Assembly (NCBI GenBank): GCA_002502215.1
Contig: DAPT01000065.1
Coordinates: 1-12,201 of the forward strand
Length of the DNA: 12,201 nucleotides
Origin: Euryarchaeota archaeon UBA124
GTDB taxonomy: Archaea; Thermoplasmatota; Poseidoniia; Poseidoniales; Poseidoniaceae
Reading direction: 5' to 3'
Shown: positions 1 through 6,666 of the stretch, piece after piece
Layout: each line of letters begins with the position of its first letter
Position numbering within the stretch: the stretch's first letter is position 1
Translations under genes and position numbers: made by a program
Notes under the pieces: model-generated
What the model was told of the DNA's origin: nothing
Database searches by the model: none
What the model saw: only the letters and a program-made list of their open reading frames with translations

Positions 1-31
1 GACGAGAGTTGCGGAGATTCTCAAGCAACAT
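1..31 (-). CDS. Possible start of an unidentified gene, cut by the left edge
   Basis: An ATG at base 31 on the minus strand opens a frame reading MLLENLRNSR before the window ends. It lies 9 bases after the scpB stop, so it could be the next gene of the smc-scpA-scpB operon. The sequence just before it (TTAGGAACG) holds an AGGA-like purine stretch, but too close to the ATG to be a good ribosome binding site. Ten residues are not enough to name a family. It may equally be a chance ATG in a spacer. Confidence 0.3.
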   Translation of the reverse strand, partial: MLLENLRNSR

Positions 32-40
32 CGTTCCTAA

Positions 41-664
41 TCACTCATCCTCAAATGGAAGAGTGGATTGAACCAGGCCATCTTCGCCCACTTCTTTGAG
101 TGCTTCAGACTCCATTCCATCGAACATACCAGCTTCGGTGACTTGCTCCCTAAACCATTTTCGCACTTTTCGCAAATCCGTATGCGGACAGCCAAAGGCT
201 TCAGAGAACCGTCGAGTTGTCGTTAAACGCCTGGTATTGCCGTCGCGCCGGCGCAAGATCATGCCATGTTGAGAAAGTTCTCGAACGTAGTCGTACGCTT
301 TTTGTCCGAGTAATTCAACCAATCGGGATTGCGGCATTGGCTGATGATAAGCAATCAACGCTGCGGCTTTGAGGAGCTTCTTTGGCATCTCTGTCTTTGT
401 TTCTTTTGGCAGATGTTCAGCAACATTCGAACGAACCTCCATGGCCCATTTCCCACCGATTTCAACGATTCGAAGGGCTCCACCCCTGCGTCGTTTAATC
501 GTTCCTTGCAAGGAGGTAAGTGCTTCAGAAATCTCATCTCCCTCATAGCCAAGGGATTCGGAGAGATCCTTTACAGAAAGGGACTTGCCAGAACCAAAAA
601 GTGTGGCTTCAAGAAGGGTTTCTAATGCGAGTTCTGACACTGTATCACCTACTCTACCAACCAT
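41..664 (-). CDS. scpB: ScpB, segregation and condensation protein B
   Basis: ScpB is the small winged-helix (kite) subunit of the SMC-ScpAB condensin. In the known complex a ScpB dimer binds the middle of ScpA and helps compact and segregate the chromosome in the cytoplasm. The 207-residue protein shows the two expected winged-helix units. The first spans about residues 11-85 (ETLLEATLFGSGKSLSVKDL, then a GGKWAMEVR wing). The second spans about 95-158 and carries the family's best-kept stretch, LLKAAALIAYHQPMPQSRL, followed by a GMILRRRDGNTRRL wing and ending in FSEAFGC. A short acidic tail follows (about 175-207). The length is typical. The ATG at 664 lies inside the end of scpA (16-base overlap) with no clear Shine-Dalgarno, which points to translational coupling. 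The stop is TGA. The family call is strong; assembly with the neighbouring ScpA and SMC is inferred from family and synteny. Confidence 0.93.
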   Translation of the reverse strand: MVGRVGDTVSELALETLLEATLFGSGKSLSVKDLSESLGYEGDEISEALTSLQGTIKRRRGGALRIVEIGGKWAMEVRSNVAEHLPKETKTEMPKKLLKAAALIAYHQPMPQSRLVELLGQKAYDYVRELSQHGMILRRRDGNTRRLTTTRRFSEAFGCPHTDLRKVRKWFREQVTEAGMFDGMESEALKEVGEDGLVQSTLPFEDE

Positions 665-1839
665 TCGTGCTCATCGAAATCAGAGGTTACGGTTTGCTGC
701 TCTTCTTCGATCTTCTGTCTTGCTTTTTCCTCAGCACGGCGGGCTTTCTCTGCACGTTCTTGCAAACGCTCAGCATGCAAGACTGAGCCTGTCTTCGCCT
801 CACTCCTCGCAACTTGGGCTTCTTGGTCTGCTTCGAGAGTTGCATCGAGAACATCTGCAAAGTTTGTCAGTTGTGGCCAGAGATCTTCAATCATGATGAC
901 ATCGTTGAGTTGATTTCCTTGAGTAATGGAAGCCATGCCTTTGTGCGTAAGGAAGAGACCCGCAATGAATGAACTAACTCGAGCGTCTTCATCATATCCT
1001 TCAGGAATACTTCCAAAAGCAGATTCGAGGATTGGGACCAGTGTTTTGATGACCGATTTGAGAGGGACATTGCTGGAACCCATATCCACCGTTGTTTGAC
1101 GTAAAGCAGTCCAACATCGCTCAATGTCGCCGTCAAGATCCTCATTGTGCATACGACCTCCAACATTGGAAATCATGTCCTCAAGTTCAATTGCATGCGC
1201 AATACGATTCTTCTCACGAAGTTTCTGAGCATCCGCATCATCGGCAGCATCTTTGAGCGCTGAGAGCAATTCTCCGAGCGTTACTGGGCGACCTTCGTCC
1301 CGACGGACTCGTTCATCGAACAGGTTCTCAAGGACTTCGTCTGCATTTCCTTGCAAAACCGTATTCGTAAAATGGAATTCATGATCATCGTATTCTGTTT
1401 CCCATCCAAAATCAAATCCTGTATCCCAATCATCTTCATTGTCTTGATACTGAATACGTTCGAAAAGGTGAGCCGCCTGGTGGTTTAGAACCTCCCATGC
1501 CATTCGGATTAAACGGCCACAGGCAGGTAAATCCAAGCTGTTTGCTTGCGACTTGACCCGTTTCATGAATTGCCGCAGAAACGACGTGAGATCAATGTTC
1601 CAAGCGTCCAATCCCTCACTGTTCACAAGGGAAAGAACAAGAGCAACACTTCGGTCAAACGGATCTTCAAGGGTCTGATGTTCTGCTTCTTCGGTCTGAG
1701 CAATCATCAGGATTCTGTCAGCATAAGCATTGATGCCTTCGAGATCATCATCTCCACTTTGCAACAGTTGATCGATGACATCTTGTCGCAAAAACCACTG
1801 ATCGAGTCCTTGCTGAATCATCTTTACCACCTCATTCAT
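649..1839 (-). CDS. scpA: ScpA, kleisin subunit of the SMC complex
   Basis: ScpA is the kleisin that bridges the two SMC heads and carries ScpB. The core match is at residues 58-130, where EDPFDRSVALVLSLVNSEGL through LPACGRLIRMAWEVLNHQAA corresponds to the family's N-terminal domain (the 'DPLDLLLhLI...' and 'FLvmAatLl.iKs' stretches). VTLGELLSALK at about 186-196 fits the central part. Residues 286-320 (ARVSSFIAGLFLTHKGMASI to NDVIMIEDLW) fit the C-terminal winged helix that binds the SMC head. At 396 residues it is much longer than bacterial ScpA (about 240-270). The excess is an N-terminal extension (1-57), an acidic and aromatic loop at about 132-158, and a charged helical tail (about 336-396). 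The ATG at 1839 overlaps the smc stop by 8 bases (ATGAATGA), so the two are probably translationally coupled. This is the only complete gene here ending in TAG. Confidence 0.9.
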   Translation of the reverse strand: MNEVVKMIQQGLDQWFLRQDVIDQLLQSGDDDLEGINAYADRILMIAQTEEAEHQTLEDPFDRSVALVLSLVNSEGLDAWNIDLTSFLRQFMKRVKSQANSLDLPACGRLIRMAWEVLNHQAAHLFERIQYQDNEDDWDTGFDFGWETEYDDHEFHFTNTVLQGNADEVLENLFDERVRRDEGRPVTLGELLSALKDAADDADAQKLREKNRIAHAIELEDMISNVGGRMHNEDLDGDIERCWTALRQTTVDMGSSNVPLKSVIKTLVPILESAFGSIPEGYDEDARVSSFIAGLFLTHKGMASITQGNQLNDVIMIEDLWPQLTNFADVLDATLEADQEAQVARSEAKTGSVLHAERLQERAEKARRAEEKARQKIEEEQQTVTSDFDEHEWLVE

Positions 1840-4800
1840 CCACTTCTGGCGTCTCTTCTTCTCGTACTGCCTCAGAATCTATTTCAGAAAGGGCTTCAAC
1901 GAGTGCAGAACGCTCGTCAATGTCTTCGTTGGTTTCGGCAGTCCGTTCAGCAAGTGAACTGATGCTTTCGTCTTCTTGCATGTGCTTCAGCAACCCTCCC
2001 AAACTTTGCGGTGGTGGAAGTGCTTCGGGAACTAAAGGCATTTCAGCAAGGGTTTCTTCTTCTTCCTTCGCTCGTTGTACATTCTTTGCGACTGCGGATT
2101 CTGCTTCTTTGAGTGCTTGTTCACCCAATGCGATGGCTTGTTCTTGGTCGAAATCAATAATTCTGCGGCTGCATCCATCCCCGCCATGCGTAATTCCAAT
2201 GTGATGGTCAGCGAGTTGCAGAGATACCTTTCGTAGAGTAACCATAATGAATTGAGCCGCCTTGCTTCGCTCGCGGCACATCTTTGCAATGCATTCCGCG
2301 TTAACGCTGTCGAGATTTTGGTCTACCTCATCAAAGTAGTAAAATGGGCTTGGATCGTAATCTTGAATTGCAAAGATCAATGCAAGTGCAGCAACGGACT
2401 GCTCTCCTCCTGAAAGCTGATGTCGAGTCACGTTGGATGACTTGCCTTTCGGCTGTGCCCAAAGTTCAAGGCCACCTTTGAATGGCTCGTCCTTGTTCTC
2501 AAGGTACAATTCGCCCCGACCACCGTTGCTGAGCGATTTGTAGACCTTTTTGAAATTCTCATTGACCTTTTCTAAAACAGCGATAAGACGCACCTTTCGT
2601 TGTTCCTCAAGACGTTCTGCAACGTCGATGAGGTGTTTCTTTCGATCTTGAAGTTTCTTGAAATCACCTTCCATTTCTTCAAGTCGTTCCTCGACTGCAT
2701 CGTACTGTTCAATGGCTCGCATATTCACGGCTCCAAACTCTTCCAGACGACGCTCGAGACGACGGATTCGGCGATCAATATCAACAACAGAATCGAGAAC
2801 GGCCCCGTCCTCCGCAGCTTGAATTCCGATGGTCTGCATCTCGGTTTCAACGTCGAATAATTCCTTCCGCTTTGCCTGAACGGTTCGCTCAAGTTCAGTG
2901 GAAAGCGTGCGATGACTCCGGGCTTGGTTCGATTTTTGAACCAAGGTCGAATTAAGACTTGCGCGCTCCTCTACGAGTTCAATCCGCTCGTCCTCAAGCC
3001 CCTTGTTCTCTTCAAGGAATTGGGCACGTTCTGCTTCCTTCTCTGCAAGAATTTCTGCATTTGACTCCACGCCTTGTTTGAGAAGAGCAAGGTTTTGTGA
3101 GCGTTCTTCGACTGCCTGATCAATTTGAGAAAGACGCTCTTTTTCACCAGACACCGTTGAAGTGAGCAAGTTCTTACGTTCAGAAATTGAACGCAGAGAT
3201 ACCTCTGCATTGGAACGTATTCCTTCCGCCTGCGTTCGCTTTACGGTGCATTCATGCAATCGGTCTTTGAGATGTTGTGGACTTGCATCCTCAAGAGCAG
3301 TTTGAGCACTCATGCGTAGTTTCTCTGAATCGGCCACCTTTGATTCGGCCTCATCGAGTGACTCGAGTTGTGTACTGGCCAATCCCTCCAGGCGACGAAG
3401 ATCGCCTTTCAATCGCTCGACCTCACCGATGTTCTTGGAATGTGATTTCTTGAATGTTGCAACTTCTGCGCGCAGTGTTTCTCGACGGATTGCTCCATCT
3501 TCATTTGCGAGTTCATTGATTTGTTGGCGCAGAGACTGCTGTTCCTTACGTAGGTCTGCTAAAGCTGCTGAGACCGTGTCGGACATCAAACGGAGACGTT
3601 CGAGTTCGGAACTGAGGCGTTCAACTTCCTTTGCTCCAGCAATCCCTCCACCAAAACTAACCGACATGCGTTGTCTTGAACCACCAACCATAGCACCTCC
3701 TGCTTCCGTAATATCCCCCCGCATCGTCACCAGGCGTACACCGCCCATGTTTTGGCGAGCAATCTCCATGTTTTGGACGATCAGCGTGTTTCGCAAGGCG
3801 AACTTGATTGCAGCATCAATTCGGGGATCATATTCAAGCAATTCGTAAGCAAATCCGATCACGCCTGGCTTACGGGCAACCATCATTGCCTTACCACCGG
3901 CACGACTTGTCGAGAGTTTGTTGAGAGGCAGGAATGTTGCTCGCCCGGCTTTGCGTTGGGCAAGCCACCGTATTGCCTCAGCAGCAACCTCATCCGAGTC
4001 AACCACAACCGATGTCATTGCTCCGCCAAAGGCAGTTGCAAGTGCAGTTTCATGTTCGGATTCTACTGGAGCACATAATTCAGCAATTGTACCGATGATG
4101 CCTTTGATTTCACCTCGATCTCGTGCACCAAGAATTGCGGCAGCTCCTCCAGCCATGCCCTTTGAATTTGATTTGTTCTCCAATTCCGCTCGAGCAGAGC
4201 GAAGTTGTCGCTCCGTCTCGGTCATCTTCCGTTCGACTGCGCCTGCCTCCTCGAGAAGACGGGATTCTGCTCGCTCAGCGTCCAGAACGTCCTTCGTCAG
4301 CGAAGAACGATCGATCTTCTTCCCTCCTGAGAGTTCTTTGAATTCCGCTTCCTTTTCCTCAAGTTCTAATCTCGATTCTTCAGCAGTTTCCTGCGCTTTT
4401 GCAAGATTTGCTTCGACAAGTTCTGCTTGAGCAGCAGTACGATCAACATCGGATTGTGCTGCTGAAACTGTTTTTTTTGCATTCTCAAGGTTGGTAATGG
4501 CATCACTCAAAGCTCGATTGAGTTCAGCGTGATTCTTTCCGGAGCCTTCGAGAAGTTTCCGAACTTTGTCCTCTTCGGATTGAGCTTCACTCAGCATCTG
4601 CTGGGCTTCATCCATCTGACGTTGGCTGGTTTCCGCCTCCTCAAGCAAGGCCTTCAATGCCGCTTCTGCTTCGTGATAGCGTTCGAGAACTTGTTCACGC
4701 TCTTCCGCATCGTCGACGTTCGCTTGCAGGGAATCCTCAATTCGGTCTTTGTCGCGGTCTATTTGCACCCGCAAGTCATGGATTGCTTTCGACAACCCAT

Positions 4801-5701
4801 CACCTTCGTCACCGAGCAATGCATCGATTTGCTTTTGAATTTCACCAATTCTGTCATCCAACTCGACCAATTTCTTACTGCCTAATTTGACCTGTCCTTC
4901 AAGCGCTGAGGCCTCTTCGATGAACCGCAGTTGCTCTGCAATTTGGTGCTCCAATTCCATCCCGAGACTTGCATACATTGCTTGGTATCGTTGAGAACGT
5001 GAGGATGTCAATTCGTCTGTGATGGATTGTGCTTTTATCGCGACTTTGCGTTCTTGTTCAAGTTCCTTAAGCCGGGTTTGCTGCTCTTCTTGGAGCATGC
5101 CAATCCTTTCGATGTATGAATCGACGCTGTCTCTTTGCTTCTTTGCTTTACGAATCTCATCATCGTATGAGGTTACACCTGCAACACCATCCAGAACCTT
5201 GCGACGTTCGATTGGTGTCATTCGTGCAAGCCCTGTAACGTCACCTTGAAGCACAATGTTGTAACCATCAGGGCGGGCATTTGCAGCGTTTAGAAGACGA
5301 TGAAACGATTTCTGAGAAGAATCTTCACCATCAAGCAGGTAGGTCGATACGACGTTATCAGAGGCAGTTAGTCGTATTAATCGAGTCATGCGGACCTCGT
5401 CGTTTTCGATTGGCAATCGGCGTCGACCGTTTGAAAGCACTGGATTGCCAAAAACCAGTGTTACTGTGCAGCCTCGTGCTGGTTTGTAACCCTCAGCCCC
5501 GTTGAAAATGAGTTGCTTCGTGTTTTGTGCCCGGATTGTCCTGGTTGATTTTGGTCCGAGAACGAATTGAATCGCATCACCACAATTGGACTTCCCTGAC
5601 CCGTTTGGTCCAGTAATTGCAGAAAAACCACGATCGAGAGGGATGACGACTTCTCCGCGGAATGACTTGAAGTTCTCCATCTCCAACGCTTTTAGAAACA
5701 T
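1832..5701 (-). CDS. smc: SMC, chromosome segregation ATPase
   Basis: This 1289-residue SMC protein forms a coiled-coil dimer whose ATPase heads, with ScpA and ScpB, load on and organise DNA. All parts are present in order. The N-terminal head has Walker A GPNGSGKS (31-38) and the Q-loop VLQGDV (Q152). A first coiled coil spans about 180-515. The hinge spans about 518-680 and ends in the conserved glycine stretch GDITEAGGAMVGGSR. A returning coiled coil spans about 688-1050. The C-terminal head has signature LSGGEQS (1096-1102), Walker B FYYFDEVD with catalytic E1125, and D-loop NLD. The head fold should end near GITHGGDGCSRRIIDFD (about 1184). About 105 further residues follow, first helical and charged, then Pro-rich (LPPPQ), then strongly acidic. 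That tail accounts for much of the excess over the usual 1150-1190 residues. The frame is intact, including across an A8 run at codons 408-411. It heads the smc-scpA-scpB operon, with its own likely promoter in the 124-base gap upstream. Confidence 0.97.
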   Translation of the reverse strand: MFLKALEMENFKSFRGEVVIPLDRGFSAITGPNGSGKSNCGDAIQFVLGPKSTRTIRAQNTKQLIFNGAEGYKPARGCTVTLVFGNPVLSNGRRRLPIENDEVRMTRLIRLTASDNVVSTYLLDGEDSSQKSFHRLLNAANARPDGYNIVLQGDVTGLARMTPIERRKVLDGVAGVTSYDDEIRKAKKQRDSVDSYIERIGMLQEEQQTRLKELEQERKVAIKAQSITDELTSSRSQRYQAMYASLGMELEHQIAEQLRFIEEASALEGQVKLGSKKLVELDDRIGEIQKQIDALLGDEGDGLSKAIHDLRVQIDRDKDRIEDSLQANVDDAEEREQVLERYHEAEAALKALLEEAETSQRQMDEAQQMLSEAQSEEDKVRKLLEGSGKNHAELNRALSDAITNLENAKKTVSAAQSDVDRTAAQAELVEANLAKAQETAEESRLELEEKEAEFKELSGGKKIDRSSLTKDVLDAERAESRLLEEAGAVERKMTETERQLRSARAELENKSNSKGMAGGAAAILGARDRGEIKGIIGTIAELCAPVESEHETALATAFGGAMTSVVVDSDEVAAEAIRWLAQRKAGRATFLPLNKLSTSRAGGKAMMVARKPGVIGFAYELLEYDPRIDAAIKFALRNTLIVQNMEIARQNMGGVRLVTMRGDITEAGGAMVGGSRQRMSVSFGGGIAGAKEVERLSSELERLRLMSDTVSAALADLRKEQQSLRQQINELANEDGAIRRETLRAEVATFKKSHSKNIGEVERLKGDLRRLEGLASTQLESLDEAESKVADSEKLRMSAQTALEDASPQHLKDRLHECTVKRTQAEGIRSNAEVSLRSISERKNLLTSTVSGEKERLSQIDQAVEERSQNLALLKQGVESNAEILAEKEAERAQFLEENKGLEDERIELVEERASLNSTLVQKSNQARSHRTLSTELERTVQAKRKELFDVETEMQTIGIQAAEDGAVLDSVVDIDRRIRRLERRLEEFGAVNMRAIEQYDAVEERLEEMEGDFKKLQDRKKHLIDVAERLEEQRKVRLIAVLEKVNENFKKVYKSLSNGGRGELYLENKDEPFKGGLELWAQPKGKSSNVTRHQLSGGEQSVAALALIFAIQDYDPSPFYYFDEVDQNLDSVNAECIAKMCRERSKAAQFIMVTLRKVSLQLADHHIGITHGGDGCSRRIIDFDQEQAIALGEQALKEAESAVAKNVQRAKEEEETLAEMPLVPEALPPPQSLGGLLKHMQEDESISSLAERTAETNEDIDERSALVEALSEIDSEAVREEETPEVDE

Positions 5702-5725
5702 CCCAATCCCTTAACGGTCGAAACT

Positions 5726-5736
5726 GACCTTAGGTC
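5726..5736. promoter_or_regulatory. Short inverted repeat in the smc leader, possible operator
   Basis: GACCT-T-AGGTC is an inverted repeat with five paired bases per arm around one central base. It lies 25-35 bases before the smc start and 22 bases downstream of the TATA-like box, so it would sit at or near the transcription start. The right arm is part of GGTCGAA (5733-5739), which recurs as a direct copy at 5716-5722. The arrangement could be a repressor site or a hairpin in the leader. A repeat this short can arise by chance, and no regulator is known for it. Confidence 0.25.
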
Positions 5737-5757
5737 GAACACCGTATGTCGAGGACA

Positions 5758-5763
5758 TTTAAA
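5758..5763 (-). promoter_or_regulatory. TATA-like box of the smc-scpA-scpB operon
   Basis: Within the 124-base gap between the membrane protein gene and smc (5702-5825), the minus strand reads TTGTTTAAATG, with TTTAAA as an archaeal TATA-like core 57 bases before the smc ATG. A start about 25 bases downstream would leave a leader of roughly 30 bases, ending AAGGGATTGGG before the ATG, which is a weak ribosome site at best. On the same strand a T5 run at 5813-5809, shortly after the upstream gene's stop, could act as a weak archaeal terminator. That would make smc the head of its own transcript. No other element stands out in this gap. Confidence 0.45.
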
Positions 5764-5825
5764 CAATCGGTTGATTATGCGTCGGAGCATATCGTTTTTG
5801 ATGTCCAGAAAAAGTGCCGTTTTCG

Positions 5826-6608
5826 TCAAACGACGCCCGTCCACCTGCATTCTTTGCAACCGGCTCCTTTGCAGAATGGACATGTTGCACGAACTTTCGG
5901 AGAATTTCGTGTACGGAAAGGAACCAAGTGAGCATCACGATCAATGAGACGACTTCTGCGAGCAACTCCTTTTCGTGAGGCTGACATTGAACGAGCTTTT
6001 TCGTTGAAGACTTGTTGTACGCGATGCTCTTTTTCTCGCTCATGCTCAAGCCGTTGGTAATTCCCTTCAAATTCGGATACTTCGTATTTCGGACCACGCA
6101 TAAGCAACGCGCCGATGATTGCAAAGAGAATCTGAACCACCCAGGGCGGGAGCGGTATTGGGATAATGTCAGCCATGCTTTCCGAATTTGCTGATGTTGG
6201 CAGCCATTGAAATCGGTCCAGGATTGCTAAACCAAACAGAACTGCTCCTGAAGTGAACATAACTCGGCGAATACGCTTCGCTAAACGAGGGTCTGAGGGC
6301 ATACGGAAACGCCCGGCAGTTATGATAAGAATGCCCCAGAACAACAGGAGAATGTCTGCTGTCCCCCAAGTCCCCTTCTCGCCTAAGCAGAATGCGGTAC
6401 CGGTTTCCCGAATTTCTTTCTCCATTTCGGGTATCGTACACCCTGGGTCCGCTAATCGCAATACATCGAGGCGTGCTGTTCCGGCTCCATCGACAACATT
6501 TTCCGCAACCATGCCAAAATGAGCGTTTGCAATAACAAAGAGAATTGTTGCAAGGCCGAGCAAGGCGATGACCTTTCGCAACATGCTCTTTGCAAGAATC
6601 CACAACAC
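5826..6608 (-). CDS. Four-helix membrane protein with C-terminal zinc-knuckle motif, unknown function
   Basis: I do not recognise this 260-residue protein. It has four hydrophobic segments, at about 12-31, 84-99, 116-131 and 153-170. Between the first two is a 50-residue loop with two cysteines (C57, C74) that could pair outside the cell. After the last helix comes a charged, probably cytoplasmic region. It ends in CPFCKGAGCKECRWTG, with C243, C246, C251 and C254 as likely zinc ligands. The pattern CxxCxGxGCxxC resembles a shortened DnaJ-type zinc module, and the G-x-G spacing is seen directly. The listed start at 6608 is a GTG. An in-frame ATG at 6584 (residue 9) would still leave the first helix whole and may be the true start; a nearby ATG at 6610 is out of frame. 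It is divergent from nadB and lies 124 bases before smc on the same strand. A membrane-bound zinc-dependent sensor or chaperone partner is possible but unproven. Confidence 0.8.
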   Translation of the reverse strand: MLWILAKSMLRKVIALLGLATILFVIANAHFGMVAENVVDGAGTARLDVLRLADPGCTIPEMEKEIRETGTAFCLGEKGTWGTADILLLFWGILIITAGRFRMPSDPRLAKRIRRVMFTSGAVLFGLAILDRFQWLPTSANSESMADIIPIPLPPWVVQILFAIIGALLMRGPKYEVSEFEGNYQRLEHEREKEHRVQQVFNEKARSMSASRKGVARRSRLIDRDAHLVPFRTRNSPKVRATCPFCKGAGCKECRWTGVV

Positions 6609-6666
6609 ATAGCCCTATCGCTGGACGAACCGATGTCATCAAGAACGAACAATTACTGGCACGACT
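6609..6666. promoter_or_regulatory. Short divergent intergenic region, nadB / membrane protein
   Basis: These 58 bases lie between two divergent starts, so at least one promoter must be here or reach into the coding ends. I see no clear TATA box for either direction. The most AT-rich stretch is ACAATTACT near 6648-6656. No Shine-Dalgarno precedes the nadB ATG (ACGACTATG), which would suit leaderless or weakly led transcripts. Confidence 0.3.

Noticed and set aside
3312..4430. Open frames on the plus strand inside smc (3312-3848 and 3918-4430)
   Set aside because: Their products are runs of Ser/Arg/Ala with no domain pattern, as expected from reading the antisense of a Glu/Ala/Arg-rich coiled coil. 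The minus-strand SMC frame is continuous and shows all family motifs.
4471..4478. A8 run in the coding strand of smc, a possible slippage or frameshift site
   Set aside because: The SMC frame runs correctly through it (A-K-K-T within the first coiled coil) and no alternative product is suggested downstream. A single homopolymer without a stimulatory structure is weak evidence.
5759..6124. Minus-strand frame of 121 residues reaching into the smc leader
   Set aside because: It overlaps the C-terminal half of the better-supported membrane protein in another frame, has no domain features and would cross the smc TATA-like box.
6169..6642. Alternative minus-strand frame overlapping the membrane protein and nadB start (157 residues)
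   Set aside because: It is Arg/Ser/Cys-rich and lacks coherent hydrophobic segments. The 5826-6608 frame has clean membrane helices and an ordered cysteine motif instead.
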